Notes under the pieces: generated by a model
Told to the model about the DNA's origin: nothing
Seen by the model: the letters and a program-made list of their open reading frames with translations, nothing else
Database searches by the model: none
In this document: positions 45,304-55,635 of the stretch, piece after piece
Position numbering within the stretch: position 1 is the stretch's first letter
Layout of the letters: each line of letters starts with the position of its first letter
Made by a program: the position numbers and the translations under genes
Assembly: GCA_019119895.1 (NCBI GenBank)
Contig: DWWD01000042.1
Coordinates: forward strand, 62,001 to 126,000
Direction of reading: 5' to 3'
DNA length: 64,000 nt
DNA from: Candidatus Anaerostipes avistercoris
Lineage (GTDB): Bacteria; Bacillota; Clostridia; Lachnospirales; Lachnospiraceae

Positions 45304-46584
45304 ATGAGTTTGCAAGTGGAAAACTTAGAGCATAATATGGTAAAGGTGACAATCGAGGTAGATGCGGCAAAATTAGATGCTGCAATTACAAAAGCTTTTA
45401 ATAAAAAGAAAAATCAGTTTAACATTCCTGGATTCCGTAAAGGGAAAGTGCCTCAGAAGCTGATTGAAAAGGAATATGGCGTTGAAATTTTCTATGAAGA
45501 TGCGGCAAATATTCTGATTCCGGAAGCTTATGAAGCAGAGATGAAAGACTGTGATCTGGAGATTGTTTCCAGACCGGAGATTGATGTGGTACAGCTTGAA
45601 AAAGGAAAACCATTCATCTTTACAGCTGAACTTGCAGTAAAACCGGAAGTAACTTTAGGAGACTACAAAGGATTAGATGTTCCTAAGACAAGAGTTACTG
45701 TAAAGAAAGAAGAAGTTGAGGAAGAACTCAAGAGAACACAGGAGCAGAACGCAAGAGAAATTACGATTGAAGACCGTCCGGTAAAAGACGGAGATATTCT
45801 GACTATTGATTACTCCGGTTCTGTTGACGGAGAAAAATTCGAAGGGGGAACAGCTGAGGATCAGACTCTGGTCATCGGTTCCGGCGCATTCATTCCTGGA
45901 TTCGAAGATCAGCTGATCGGAAAAGAATTAAATGAAGAAACTGAAATCAACGTAACCTTCCCGGAAGAATATCATGCGTCAGATCTTGCAGGAAAAGAAG
46001 CTGTATTTGAAGTGAAAATCAAAGCAATCAAAGAAAAAGAACTTCCGGAACTGGATGACGAATTTGCGTCTGAAGTTTCTGAATTCGAAACATTAGAAGA
46101 GTACAAAGCGGATATCAAAGAAAAAATCCGCAGCCGCAAAAAAGAAGAAGCAAACACAGAAAGAGAAAACAAACTGGTAGATCTGGCTGTTGAAAATGCG
46201 CAGATGGATATTCCGGATGCCATGGTAGAAGAACAGGTACAGCAGATGACAGAAGAATTTGCACAGAGATTGAGCTACCAGGGACTGAGCATGGAACAGT
46301 ATCTGCAGTTCTCTGGAATGGACGCACAGAAATTTGCGGATGATATGAAACCGCAGGCTGTTAAGAGAATCGAGACACGCCTGGTATTAGAGGCAATTGT
46401 AAAAGCAGAAAACATTGAAGCAAGTGAGGAAGATTACAAAGCAGAGATCGAGAAGATGGCTGCAATGTATCAGATGGAAGCAGAACAGTTTGAAAAGATT
46501 ATCCAGGGTCCTCAGAAGGATCAGATCATGGATGATATCGCGGTGCAGAAAGCCGTTGACTTCCTCGTTGCAGAAGCAAAATAA
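45304..46584 (+). CDS. tig: Trigger factor
   Basis: A ribosome-bound chaperone and peptidyl-prolyl isomerase. The 426-residue protein has the N-terminal ribosome-binding domain with [20 protein letters not shown] near residue 40, an FKBP-type domain at about 150-235 ([20 protein letters not shown]), and a helical C-terminal cradle. AGGAGG lies about 12 bases before the ATG. It leads tig-clpP-clpX, a common arrangement joining folding and proteolysis genes. Confidence 0.97.
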   Translation: MSLQVENLEHNMVKVTIEVDAAKLDAAITKAFNKKKNQFNIPGFRKGKVPQKLIEKEYGVEIFYEDAANILIPEAYEAEMKDCDLEIVSRPEIDVVQLEKGKPFIFTAELAVKPEVTLGDYKGLDVPKTRVTVKKEEVEEELKRTQEQNAREITIEDRPVKDGDILTIDYSGSVDGEKFEGGTAEDQTLVIGSGAFIPGFEDQLIGKELNEETEINVTFPEEYHASDLAGKEAVFEVKIKAIKEKELPELDDEFASEVSEFETLEEYKADIKEKIRSRKKEEANTERENKLVDLAVENAQMDIPDAMVEEQVQQMTEEFAQRLSYQGLSMEQYLQFSGMDAQKFADDMKPQAVKRIETRLVLEAIVKAENIEASEEDYKAEIEKMAAMYQMEAEQFEKIIQGPQKDQIMDDIAVQKAVDFLVAEAK

Positions 46585-46607
46585 GACATATTTTAGGAGG
46601 ATGCGGT

Positions 46608-47192
46608 ATGAGTTTAGTACCTTATGTCATTGAGCAGACGAGCAGAGGAGAAAGGTCCTATGATATTTATTCCCGTCTGCTGAAAGAGAGAATCATCTTT
46701 TTGGGAGAAGAAGTAAACGACACAACAGCCAGCCTGGTTGTTTCCCAGCTGCTGTTCCTTGAATCTGAAGATCCGGAGAAGGATATCAGTCTGTATATCA
46801 ACAGTCCCGGAGGATCTGTGACAGCGGGAATGGCAATTTACGACACAATGCAGTATGTAAAATGCGATGTTTCAACTATGTGCATGGGAATGGCTGCGAG
46901 CATGGGAGCTTTTCTTCTGGCAGGAGGAGCAAAAGGCAAGAGGTTTGCTCTGCCGAATGCGGAAATCATGATTCATCAGCCATCCGGAGGCGCGCAGGGA
47001 CAGGCAACAGAGATTGAAATCGCTGCGGAACATATTTTAAAAACGAAAAAACGTTTAAATACCATTTTGAGCGAGAATACCGGACAGCCATATGAAACCA
47101 TCGCCAAAGATACTGACCGCGATAACTGGCTCTCAGCTCAGGAAGCCGTTGATTACGGACTGATCGACAGGGTCGTAGAGAAGAGACAGTAA
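46608..47192 (+). CDS. clpP: ATP-dependent Clp protease proteolytic subunit
   Basis: A tetradecameric serine protease that degrades substrates fed by ClpX or other Clp ATPases. The 194-residue protein has the catalytic Ser in [14 protein letters not shown] near residue 98, His in [13 protein letters not shown] near 123, and Asp in the [11 protein letters not shown] segment near 170. The N-terminal [20 protein letters not shown] is typical. clpX follows after 22 bases. Confidence 0.98.
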   Translation: MSLVPYVIEQTSRGERSYDIYSRLLKERIIFLGEEVNDTTASLVVSQLLFLESEDPEKDISLYINSPGGSVTAGMAIYDTMQYVKCDVSTMCMGMAASMGAFLLAGGAKGKRFALPNAEIMIHQPSGGAQGQATEIEIAAEHILKTKKRLNTILSENTGQPYETIAKDTDRDNWLSAQEAVDYGLIDRVVEKRQ

Positions 47193-47214
47193 GGAAAAGA
47201 ATTGAGGTGTTCTT

Positions 47215-48513
47215 GTGCCAAATTATAATGACGATAAAAAAGTATTAAGATGCTCTTTCTGCAATAAGACGCAGGATCAGGTGCGCAAGCTGATTGCAGG
47301 TCCGAAAGCAAAGGGCGTATATATTTGTGATGAGTGTATTGATATCTGCTCTGAGATCATTGCGGAAGAGTTTGAACAATATGTGGAGGATGCGGAGATC
47401 CATCTGAAGAAGCCGAGAGAGATCAAGGCCTTTCTGGATGAGTATGTCATCGGACAGGACGAGGCGAAGAAAGTTCTCTCTGTGGCCGTGTACAACCATT
47501 ATAAGCGTATTTTAATGGGAGGAGATTCCGATGTGGATCTTCAAAAGAGCAACATCTTGATGCTGGGACCGACAGGTTCCGGAAAGACGCTGCTTGCCCA
47601 GACGCTTGCAAAGATGCTGAATGTGCCGTTCGCTATTGCGGACGCCACAGCACTGACGGAAGCCGGATATGTGGGTGAGGATGTGGAAAACATTCTTCTT
47701 AAGATTATCCAGGCAGCCGATTATGATATCGAGCGCGCACAGTGCGGTATCATCTATATTGATGAGATTGATAAGATTACCAGAAAATCTGAGAATACAT
47801 CCATTACAAGAGATGTGTCCGGAGAGGGCGTACAGCAGGCTCTCTTAAAAATCATTGAAGGGACCGTTGCTTCTGTGCCTCCTCAGGGCGGAAGAAAGCA
47901 TCCGCATCAGGAATTCATCCAGATTGATACGACGAATATCCTGTTCATCTGCGGCGGTGCTTTTGACGGGCTGGAAAAGATCATTGAATCCAGAATCGGA
48001 AAGAAATCCATCGGATTCGGTGCCGACGTCATCGGACAGACAGAGAAGGATCTGGGAGCCCTGCTTCATCAGGTGCTGCCGGAAGATTTCGTAAAATACG
48101 GACTGATTCCGGAGTTTATCGGACGTGTGCCGGTGAATGTATCCCTGAATCCTCTGGATCAGAATGCTCTGGTACGGATTCTGAAAGAGCCGAAGAGCGC
48201 TTTGGTAAAACAGTACAAAAAATTGTTTGAAATGGACGGAGTAGATCTTGATTTTGAAGATGAGGCCCTGGAAGCGATTGCCCGCAAGGCCCTGGACCGC
48301 AAGACCGGAGCCAGAGGTCTCCGTGCGATCGTGGAGGAAGTCATTATGGAACTGATGTATCAGATTCCGTCTGAACCAAATGTTTCCAGATGCATTATCA
48401 CAAAAGATGTTGTGGAAAAAGGGGCAGAGCCGAAGATTGAATACTCTGACCGGAAGATGAAATCATCAGCATCTAAAAAGAGAATGGTGAAGAGCAATTC
48501 GGAGATTGCATAA
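47215..48513 (+). CDS. clpX: Clp protease ATP-binding subunit ClpX
   Basis: The AAA+ unfoldase partner of ClpP. The 432-residue protein starts at GTG 47215 after GAGGTG. It has an N-terminal C4 zinc-binding domain ([12 protein letters not shown], then ICDECIDIC), Walker [14 protein letters not shown] near residue 117, Walker [12 protein letters not shown] near 181, and the ClpP-binding loop with IGFGAD near 266. It ends with a basic Ser/Lys tail. A terminator follows. Confidence 0.98.
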   Translation: MPNYNDDKKVLRCSFCNKTQDQVRKLIAGPKAKGVYICDECIDICSEIIAEEFEQYVEDAEIHLKKPREIKAFLDEYVIGQDEAKKVLSVAVYNHYKRILMGGDSDVDLQKSNILMLGPTGSGKTLLAQTLAKMLNVPFAIADATALTEAGYVGEDVENILLKIIQAADYDIERAQCGIIYIDEIDKITRKSENTSITRDVSGEGVQQALLKIIEGTVASVPPQGGRKHPHQEFIQIDTTNILFICGGAFDGLEKIIESRIGKKSIGFGADVIGQTEKDLGALLHQVLPEDFVKYGLIPEFIGRVPVNVSLNPLDQNALVRILKEPKSALVKQYKKLFEMDGVDLDFEDEALEAIARKALDRKTGARGLRAIVEEVIMELMYQIPSEPNVSRCIITKDVVEKGAEPKIEYSDRKMKSSASKKRMVKSNSEIA

Positions 48514-48543
48514 ACAAGATGAAATCAGGCGGAGGCCTGAAGC

Positions 48544-48595
48544 AAAAACTGCTTTCGTACAAGAAATTCTTGTGTCAAAAGCAGTTTTTCTTTTA
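48544..48595 (+). terminator. Intrinsic terminator after clpX
   Basis: AAAAACTGCTTT and AAAGCAGTTTTT arms, with an inner CAAGAA/TTCTTG pair, then CTTTTAG. Confidence 0.85.
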
Positions 48596-48614
48596 GATAG
48601 AAGAGGAGAGTCAA

Positions 48615-50936
48615 ATGAAAAAAAAATTACCAATGCTTGCCCTGCGTGGAAAGTATATATTCCCCAATACGGTGATTCATTTTGATGTATCCAGGAGCAA
48701 ATCGATTCGGGCGATCGAGGAGGCGATGGAGAAGGACCAGCTTATTTTCCTGAATAATCAGATGGATCCCACAGTGGAAGATCCGGGAATTATTGATTTG
48801 TACAATGTGGGTACATTGGCAAAAATAAAACAAATGGTGAAGCTGCCGCAGAATATTGTAAGAATTTTTGCGGAGGGACTGTTCCGGGCGGAAATGACCG
48901 GCGTTGTGGATGAAGAGCCTCTGTTTCGGGTGGAAATCGCCTACAACCATGTGGAGCAGGAACCGTTCGCCCCATATGAGAGAGAAGCGATGATCCGATC
49001 CATCAAAGAAAGCTTCGAATATTATACGGAAGCGTGGAGCCAGATGGATCAGAATCTGGTCAGCTATATTCTCATGCAACAGGATCTGGAACTGCTGGTG
49101 GATCAGCTGGCGACGCACATTCCATTTTCTCTGGAAGATAAACAGAGAATTTTGGAAGAAATGGATCTAAAGACCAGATGCGAAGACATGCTGGCGCTTC
49201 TGGGAGAAGAACTGGAAGTCATGCAGATCCGAAGCGAAATCCAGAAGAAGGTTCGGGCGAATGTAGATAAAAATCAGAAAGAATACATGCTCCGGGAAGA
49301 AATGAAGGTAATTCGGGAGGAACTGGGGGAGACAAGCGTTGAAGATGAAGCGCAGGAATTCCTGGACCAGCTGCGGAAACTGAAGGCTTCCAAAGAAGTA
49401 AAAGATAAAATCAAGAAAGAAATCGGAAGATTTCAGGCCATCGGAATGAGTACGCCGGAAAGTTCTGTGCTGAGAACTTATATTGAGACAATGCTGGATG
49501 TGCCGTGGGAGCGGCGTTCCAGAGATTCCCAGGATCTTGACCGGGCGGAAGAGATTTTGAACGAGGATCACTACGGACTGGAAAAAGTAAAAGAAAGAAT
49601 TCTGGAATATCTGGCGGCACGGGCCATGAGCGGCAAGAAAGACGCTGCGATCCTGTGTCTGGTGGGACCTCCGGGCACCGGAAAAACCTCCATTGCCAGG
49701 TCCATTGCCAAGGCGACAGATAAAGAGTATATCAGATTGTCACTGGGCGGAGTGCGGGATGAATCTGAAATCCGAGGTCACAGAAAAACCTATGTGGGAG
49801 CCATGCCTGGACGTATTGTGGAAGCTTTGCGAAGAGTCAAGGTCAGAAATCCGCTGATGCTTCTGGATGAGGTGGATAAAGTCGGAAAAGACCAGAGAGG
49901 AGATACGGCGTCCGCACTGCTGGAAGTACTGGATCCTGAACAGAATGAACATTTCCAGGATCATTATCTGGAAGTGCCGCTGAACTTGAGTGATGTGTTG
50001 TTTATTGCCACAGCCAATGATCTGTCACCGATTCCGAGACCGCTGCTGGATCGAATGGAAATCATCGAGGTGTCCAGCTATTCGGAGAATGAAAAATATC
50101 ACATTGCCCGGCGGTACCTTGTAAAAAAACAGAGGGAAGCCAATGGACTAAGTGAACAGCAGATCCAGTGGAGGGAGGAGGCCCTCAGATTTCTGATTTC
50201 TTCTTATACGAGGGAAGCCGGCGTCCGTGATCTGGAGCGGAAGATCGGACAGGTTTCCAGAAAGGTGACCAAAGATATTTTCCAGAAGAAGCACAGGAAA
50301 GTGACGATCACAAAGAAGAAAGTGCAGGATTATCTCGGAAATCCACCATATGAATGGGAAAAAGAATCACTGAAAGATCAAATTGGAATTGTTCACGGTC
50401 TGGCCTGGACATCCGTCGGCGGGGAAACCCTGAAAATAGAAGTAAATGTTATGCCTGGCAAAGGACGGGTACAGGTGACCGGATCTCTGGGAGATGTCAT
50501 GAAGGAATCTTCTCAGGCAGCCATCAGCTATATTCGGAGCCAGAGCAGGAAATACAAGATCAAATCCGACTTTTTTGAAAAACATGACATCCATATCCAT
50601 GTTCCGGAAGGAGCGGTTCCAAAAGATGGACCGTCTGCGGGTATTACGATGACGACAGCGGTGCTGTCAGCGATTACGAAGAAAAAAGTACACGGAGATC
50701 TGGCGATGACCGGTGAGGTTACAATCCGGGGCGAAGTACTTCCAATCGGAGGCCTGAAAGAAAAACTTCTGGCGGCGAAACGGCTGGGAATCCGAAAGGT
50801 TCTGGTGCCGAAATTTAACGCCAAAGATGTTCGGGAATTTCATGAAGAGATCACGGACGGTCTGGAAATTGTCTATGTGAAAGACATGAATCAGGTCATC
50901 AAAGAAGCGATGATAATGGAAACAGAAAAGAAATAA
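48615..50936 (+). CDS. lon: ATP-dependent protease Lon
   Basis: A 773-residue LonA-type protease: N-terminal substrate domain, long helical linker, AAA+ module with Walker A GPPGTGKTSIA near residue 354 and Walker B LMLLDEVDKV near 416, and a Ser-Lys protease domain. The catalytic Ser is in PKDGPSAGITM near 676 and the Lys in IGGLKEKLLAAKRLG near 719. It has its own unit after the clpX terminator, giving a four-gene quality control region with tig, clpP and clpX. GAGGAGAG precedes the ATG. Confidence 0.98.
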   Translation: MKKKLPMLALRGKYIFPNTVIHFDVSRSKSIRAIEEAMEKDQLIFLNNQMDPTVEDPGIIDLYNVGTLAKIKQMVKLPQNIVRIFAEGLFRAEMTGVVDEEPLFRVEIAYNHVEQEPFAPYEREAMIRSIKESFEYYTEAWSQMDQNLVSYILMQQDLELLVDQLATHIPFSLEDKQRILEEMDLKTRCEDMLALLGEELEVMQIRSEIQKKVRANVDKNQKEYMLREEMKVIREELGETSVEDEAQEFLDQLRKLKASKEVKDKIKKEIGRFQAIGMSTPESSVLRTYIETMLDVPWERRSRDSQDLDRAEEILNEDHYGLEKVKERILEYLAARAMSGKKDAAILCLVGPPGTGKTSIARSIAKATDKEYIRLSLGGVRDESEIRGHRKTYVGAMPGRIVEALRRVKVRNPLMLLDEVDKVGKDQRGDTASALLEVLDPEQNEHFQDHYLEVPLNLSDVLFIATANDLSPIPRPLLDRMEIIEVSSYSENEKYHIARRYLVKKQREANGLSEQQIQWREEALRFLISSYTREAGVRDLERKIGQVSRKVTKDIFQKKHRKVTITKKKVQDYLGNPPYEWEKESLKDQIGIVHGLAWTSVGGETLKIEVNVMPGKGRVQVTGSLGDVMKESSQAAISYIRSQSRKYKIKSDFFEKHDIHIHVPEGAVPKDGPSAGITMTTAVLSAITKKKVHGDLAMTGEVTIRGEVLPIGGLKEKLLAAKRLGIRKVLVPKFNAKDVREFHEEITDGLEIVYVKDMNQVIKEAMIMETEKK

Positions 50937-50949
50937 AGGAGTGCCGGAA

Positions 50950-52227
50950 ATGACTTATGAGGAAGCGATGAATTTCATACAGAATACAAATAAATTTGGA
51001 ACGGTCCTGGGACTGGATCATATCCGGGAGCTGCTGGAGCGGCTGGGAAATCCCCAGGACAGTCTGAAAATCGTGCATATTGCGGGAACCAATGGAAAAG
51101 GATCGATCCTCGCGTTTCTGGCGTCTGTGTTTCGGGAAAGCGGATACCGGGCGGGCCGTTATGTTTCCCCGGCATCCTTTTCCTATGAAGAGAGATTCCG
51201 GATCAATGAGGAAAACATATCCAGAAAAGACCTGTGCCATTATATGGAAAAGGTAAAGAAAACTGCAGAGGAAATGGTAAGGGACGGAAAAGACCATCCT
51301 ACCATGTTTGAAATCGAGACGGCTCTCAGTTTTCTTTATTTCCGGGATCAGAAAGTAGATGCAGTGCTGCTGGAGACAGGAATGGGAGGGAGACTGGATG
51401 CTACGAATATTGTCTCACGTCCTATTTGTACGGTCATAGCATCCATTGGTTTTGACCATATGCAGTATCTGGGAAATACCATTGAGGAGATCGCGGGAGA
51501 AAAAGCCGGGATCATAAAAGAAGGATGTCCGGTCGTATCTTATGACAACCGGAAAGAAGCAAATGAAGTGATCAAAGCCGCGGCTGCAGGAAAGCACTGC
51601 CCGCTGACTTTCGTGAATTCTCAGGGAATCCGGGTAATTTCACAGTCACTGAAAGGACAGAGTTTTTCCTACAGAAGCAGCAGAGGACGCTGGTATGAAA
51701 AAATCGAAATACCGCTGCTTGGAACCCATCAGATTTATAATGCCGCAGCGGCGCTGGAAGTTCTGGAAGTGATAAAAAATTATTACTGTATCAGCGAGTT
51801 CCAGACAGAGGAAGGGTTCCGGAATACCAGATGGAGAGGAAGACTGGAACTGCTGTCAAAGCATCCGCTGATCTTCTGTGACGGCGCTCACAATCCAGAC
51901 GGAGCCAGATGCCTGGCAGAATTTCTTCGAAATAATTTTACAAACAGAAGAATAATTTATATAATGGGAGTACTGGCAGATAAGGATTACAGAGTAATGC
52001 TGCGGGAGACAGCGGGAATTGCAGAGTGCATTTATACCGTTGCCCCTGACAGCCCGAGAGCGCTGCCTGGCAGCGAGCTCGGAGAAGCCGCAGAACCATA
52101 TTATGATAAAGTATATGTAAGGGACCGGCTGGCGCCTTGTCTGAGAGAAGTAAAGAAAGAAGCCGGGGAAGATGATGTGATCGTAATATTCGGTACGTTG
52201 TCTTTTCAGAATGAACTGCAGGGGTAA
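50950..52227 (+). CDS. folC: Folylpolyglutamate / dihydrofolate synthase
   Basis: FolC adds glutamate to dihydropteroate and to folates with ATP. The 425-residue Mur-ligase-family protein has the P-loop IAGTNGKGSILAFL near residue 40, ETGMGGRLDATNIV near 143, and the C-terminal domain motif FCDGAHNPDGARCL near 312. GTG 50941 is in frame, but AAAGGAG sits eight bases before ATG 50950, and the start MTYEEAMNFI is typical. It opens a folate operon continuing to the folB-folK gene. Confidence 0.94.
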   Translation: MTYEEAMNFIQNTNKFGTVLGLDHIRELLERLGNPQDSLKIVHIAGTNGKGSILAFLASVFRESGYRAGRYVSPASFSYEERFRINEENISRKDLCHYMEKVKKTAEEMVRDGKDHPTMFEIETALSFLYFRDQKVDAVLLETGMGGRLDATNIVSRPICTVIASIGFDHMQYLGNTIEEIAGEKAGIIKEGCPVVSYDNRKEANEVIKAAAAGKHCPLTFVNSQGIRVISQSLKGQSFSYRSSRGRWYEKIEIPLLGTHQIYNAAAALEVLEVIKNYYCISEFQTEEGFRNTRWRGRLELLSKHPLIFCDGAHNPDGARCLAEFLRNNFTNRRIIYIMGVLADKDYRVMLRETAGIAECIYTVAPDSPRALPGSELGEAAEPYYDKVYVRDRLAPCLREVKKEAGEDDVIVIFGTLSFQNELQG

Positions 52228-52232
52228 ATGAT

Positions 52233-52715
52233 GTGGAACGATATCAGAAAATAGTCCGGAATAAAAGATTTCAAAGAGAATATCAGAGACTGGAAGAGAA
52301 GGAACAGGACAGGAGATTCTGCCGCCACAACATGGAACATTTCTTAGCGGCAGCAAGAATCTGTTATATCATCGTTCTGGAAAAACAGCTGGAGATATCC
52401 AAAGATGTTATTTATGGTACCGCTTTTCTTCATGACCTGGGAAGAATAGCGGAATATGAGACAGGGAAATCTCATGAGGAGGCTGGCGCGGATCTTGCAG
52501 AGGAAATTCTCCCGGAGTGCGGATATGAGCCGTGGGAGATTGAACAGATTACAGACACCATCAGAGGCCATCGCAGGAAGGGACAGAAAGATCCGGACAG
52601 TTTTGCCGATGTTTTTTATCAGGCGGATAAACTGTCGAGAGACTGCATCCACTGCAGAGTAAGAGAAGAATGTTACTGGCCGGAAGACAGGAAAAATGAC
52701 AGATACAGATTTTAG
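52233..52715 (+). CDS. HD-domain protein in the folate operon
   Basis: A 160-residue metal-dependent phosphohydrolase-type protein with HNMEHFLAAARICYI near residue 31 and the HD pair in TAFLHDLGRIAEYE near 67. The C-terminal cysteines (CIHCRVREECYWPED) may bind a metal. It starts at GTG five bases after folC and ends just before folP. The substrate is not known; its place suggests a role in pterin or nucleotide turnover, such as removing a pterin phosphate, but that is inference only. Confidence 0.75.
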   Translation: MERYQKIVRNKRFQREYQRLEEKEQDRRFCRHNMEHFLAAARICYIIVLEKQLEISKDVIYGTAFLHDLGRIAEYETGKSHEEAGADLAEEILPECGYEPWEIEQITDTIRGHRRKGQKDPDSFADVFYQADKLSRDCIHCRVREECYWPEDRKNDRYRF

Positions 52716-52723
52716 GAGGCCGT

Positions 52724-53530
52724 ATGAAGATAGGGAAGAGAGATTTTCAGACAGAACATCATGGATACATTATGGGAATATTAAATGTGACGCCGGATTC
52801 ATTTTCAGACGGGGGAAAATACAACTGTCTGGATGCAGCGCTGGAGCACGCACAGGAGATGATATCAGAAGGAGCGGATATCATCGACGTGGGCGGTGAA
52901 TCCACAAGACCGGGATATACCCTGATTTCAGATCAGGAAGAGATCGAGCGGACAGCGCCTGTGATTGAGGCGCTGAAAAGAGAATTCGATGTTCCGGTAT
53001 CTCTGGACACATACAAATCAGCGGTTGCAGAAGCAGGAATCCTTGCAGGAGCAGATTTGATCAATGACATCTGGGGACTCAAGTGGGACGGCACAATGGC
53101 TGCAGTCCTGGCAGAAAGCGGCGCTGCGGCATGTCTCATGCATAACCGCAGAGACACAGATTATAAAGATTATCTGGAAGATGTGACAGATGATCTGCAG
53201 GAAACGATGAATCTTGCGCTGGAAGCCGGTATAGAGAGGGACAGGATCATGCTGGATCCGGGAATCGGATTTGCAAAAAGTCTGGAACAGAACCTGAAGC
53301 TGATGAACCATCTGGAGATCATGAATCAGTGGGGAGTTCCGGTTCTTCTGGGAACTTCCAGAAAATCAATGATCGGTCTTACGCTGGATCTGCCGTCAGA
53401 GCAGAGGGTGGAAGGAACCGTTGCTACGACAGTGTGCGGATATATGAAAGGATGTCGTTTCTTCAGAGTTCATGATGTGAAGGAAAATAAAAGAGCACTG
53501 AAGATGATAGAAGCAATATGTGCTATGTAA
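52724..53530 (+). CDS. folP: Dihydropteroate synthase
   Basis: FolP joins p-aminobenzoate to hydroxymethyl-dihydropterin pyrophosphate; it is the sulfonamide target. The 268-residue TIM-barrel protein has the signature GILNVTPDSFSDGGKY near residue 17, DVGGESTRPGY near 56, and the pyrophosphate and pterin site residues in the LLGTSRKSMIG segment near 207. AGGAGG precedes the ATG. folB-folK follows after 15 bases. Confidence 0.96.
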   Translation: MKIGKRDFQTEHHGYIMGILNVTPDSFSDGGKYNCLDAALEHAQEMISEGADIIDVGGESTRPGYTLISDQEEIERTAPVIEALKREFDVPVSLDTYKSAVAEAGILAGADLINDIWGLKWDGTMAAVLAESGAAACLMHNRRDTDYKDYLEDVTDDLQETMNLALEAGIERDRIMLDPGIGFAKSLEQNLKLMNHLEIMNQWGVPVLLGTSRKSMIGLTLDLPSEQRVEGTVATTVCGYMKGCRFFRVHDVKENKRALKMIEAICAM

Positions 53531-53545
53531 AAGGAGTGTGGTCAC

Positions 53546-54409
53546 ATGGCAGATCAGATTATCATTCGAAACTTGGAAATTTACAGCAACCATGGAGTCT
53601 ATAAGGAAGAGAAAGTCCTGGGACAGAAATTCCTTGTGTCAGCGATTCTTGATACGGACACGAAGCGCGCCGGAATCAGTGACTGTATTGATTTTTCGGT
53701 GGATTACGGAAAAGTATGCCACAGAATCGCGGAGATCATGGAAAACAATACCTTTGACCTGATTGAACGGGTAGCGGAAACCCTGGCAAAGACACTGCTT
53801 CTGGAATTTCCTCTTGTAAAGAAGCTGGAAATTCAGGTAAAAAAACCGTGGGCTCCGATCGGGATTCCGCTGGACAGTGTAGCGGTAAAAATTTCCCGGG
53901 GATGGCACAGAGCCTATATCGGTACAGGATCCAATATGGGAGACCGGATGGAATATATCAGCAACGCCATTGACCAGATTGAGGAGCAGGAAGATACAAG
54001 GGTTGTGCATGTGTCCAATCTGATAGAAACCAAGCCGTATGGAGGCGTGGTACAGGAAGACTTTCTGAATGGCTGTATCGCCATCGACACTCTGAAAGAA
54101 CCGATGGAACTTCTGGATTTTCTGATGGATCTGGAAAAACAGGCAGGACGAAAGCGAACCATTCACTGGGGACCGAGAACCCTGGATCTGGATATCCTTA
54201 TGTATGACGACCGCGTGGTAAATGAGAGAGAACTTACGATTCCGCATAAAGAAATGCATAAAAGGATGTTCGTTCTGGAGCCGCTGGCAGAGATTGCGCC
54301 GTATCTGATGCATCCGCTGCTTCGGAAGACGGTGACGGAATTAAAAGAAATGTTGGAAAAGGAACAAGGAACAAATGAGAGAGTTAACACAAATACGACA
54401 GGAAATTGA
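53546..54409 (+). CDS. folBK: Fused dihydroneopterin aldolase / HPPK
   Basis: A 287-residue bifunctional protein. Residues 1-118 are FolB (IIIRNLEIYSNHGVYKEEKV and the Lys/Glu-rich C-terminal strand KPWAPIGIPLDSVAVKI). Residues from about 128 are FolK (AYIGTGSNMGDRMEYI, and GPRTLDLDILMYDD near 211). They catalyse two successive steps that produce the pterin substrate of FolP. The last 35 bases overlap the start of pheA in another frame. Confidence 0.94.
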   Translation: MADQIIIRNLEIYSNHGVYKEEKVLGQKFLVSAILDTDTKRAGISDCIDFSVDYGKVCHRIAEIMENNTFDLIERVAETLAKTLLLEFPLVKKLEIQVKKPWAPIGIPLDSVAVKISRGWHRAYIGTGSNMGDRMEYISNAIDQIEEQEDTRVVHVSNLIETKPYGGVVQEDFLNGCIAIDTLKEPMELLDFLMDLEKQAGRKRTIHWGPRTLDLDILMYDDRVVNERELTIPHKEMHKRMFVLEPLAEIAPYLMHPLLRKTVTELKEMLEKEQGTNERVNTNTTGN

Positions 54410-55505
54410 TGAAATTGACGATAAGCTGGTAAAGCTGTTTGAGCAGAGAATGAAATGCGCGGCCGAGGTGGCAGAAAATAAACGGGGGACAGGAAAAGCA
54501 ATTTATGATCCCGAAAGAGAAAAAGAAAAAATCGCAGTGCTGACCGGGAAAGAAAAGGAACCTTTCATGAAGAAAGCAGCGGAAGAGATTTTCCTTCAGC
54601 TGATGTCCATCAGCAGGAGATATCAGTACAGCATTTTATCTGAGGAAGATCAGTATATACAGAAAAATTTTGAAGAAGTAGATCATCTTGATATCAATGA
54701 GGATACAAAGGTGGTCTATCAGGGAATTCCGGGAGCCTACCAGGAAGAAGCAATGGTGAAATATTTTGGCGAGAATGTAAAAAACTTTTCCGTGCCGGAA
54801 TTTGAGGATGTGGTAAAAAAACTGGATGCCGGAGAAGCGGATTATGGAGTCCTCCCGATCGAGAATACCTCTGCGGGCACAGTCAGCGGCATCTATGATA
54901 TGATCCTGGACTATGATATCTGTGTCGTGGGAGAAGAAACTGTCGAAATTCATCATGTGCTGGCTGCACTTCCGGGATCCAGCCTCGATCAGATCAAAAA
55001 AGTTTATTCTCACCAGCAGGGCCTTCTTCAGTGCCAGAAATTCCTGGATCAGTGGGACTGGGATCAGGTGAAGGTTGCCAATACGGCAATCAGCGCCAAA
55101 AAGGTGGCAGACGATAAAGATCTGACCAAGGCGGCCATCTGCAGTACGAGGGCAGCAAAACTTTATGGACTGAAAATTCTTCAGAGAGAAGTCAATTATG
55201 AGGGAAATAATACGACACGTTTTGTGATCATGTCAAAGAAGAAACAGTACAGAACCGATGCCAGAAAGGTCAGCATCAGTTTCAGCGCGCCTCATGAAGT
55301 TGGTTCTCTGTACAATATCCTGATGCATTTTATGTTTAATGATGTGAATATGTGCAATATCGAATCCAGGCCTCTGCCGGGACGTCAGTGGGAGTATGGT
55401 TTCTATATTGATGTGATCGGAAACTTAAATGATCCTGCCATAAGAAACTCTCTGGCAGGAATCCGGGAAGAAACGACAGATTTTAAAATATTGGGCAACT
55501 TTTAA
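54375..55505 (+). CDS. pheA: Bifunctional chorismate mutase / prephenate dehydratase
   Basis: PheA turns chorismate to prephenate and then phenylpyruvate. The 376-residue protein has an AroQ-type mutase at about residues 1-85 (IRQEIDEIDDKLVKLFEQRM), a dehydratase domain at about 112-290 (YQGIPGAYQEEAM, ENTSAGTVSG, and the catalytic Thr-Arg-Phe in NNTTRFVIM), and a C-terminal ACT domain for phenylalanine feedback with ESRPLPGRQWEYGFYID. The ATG lies inside the end of folBK with GGAACAAGGAAC upstream, so translation is probably coupled. Confidence 0.95.
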   Translation: MRELTQIRQEIDEIDDKLVKLFEQRMKCAAEVAENKRGTGKAIYDPEREKEKIAVLTGKEKEPFMKKAAEEIFLQLMSISRRYQYSILSEEDQYIQKNFEEVDHLDINEDTKVVYQGIPGAYQEEAMVKYFGENVKNFSVPEFEDVVKKLDAGEADYGVLPIENTSAGTVSGIYDMILDYDICVVGEETVEIHHVLAALPGSSLDQIKKVYSHQQGLLQCQKFLDQWDWDQVKVANTAISAKKVADDKDLTKAAICSTRAAKLYGLKILQREVNYEGNNTTRFVIMSKKKQYRTDARKVSISFSAPHEVGSLYNILMHFMFNDVNMCNIESRPLPGRQWEYGFYIDVIGNLNDPAIRNSLAGIREETTDFKILGNF

Positions 55506-55535
55506 GGAAAATCGTGGTCATTGGGGCGCTTTATC

Positions 55536-55564
55536 TTGACAGAGTGTGCAAAACAATATAGAAT
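55536..55564 (+). promoter_or_regulatory. Promoter of purA
   Basis: Perfect TTGACA at 55536-55541, a 17-base spacer, and TAGAAT at 55559-55564. The start would be near 55571. Confidence 0.75.
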
Positions 55565-55568
55565 GAAA

Positions 55569-55598
55569 ATGCTGTCATTCTGTCGGAATGGACAGCAT
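55569..55598 (+). promoter_or_regulatory. 5'-terminal stem-loop in the purA leader
   Basis: ATGCTGTCATTC pairs with GAAT-G-GACAGCAT around TGTCG, with one bulged base. It begins at the predicted transcript 5' end and lacks a T-run, so it may protect the message or bind a regulator. Confidence 0.5.
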
Positions 55599-55635
55599 GC
55601 AAGTCACAGGAAATTGATTTTAGGAGGATACACAT

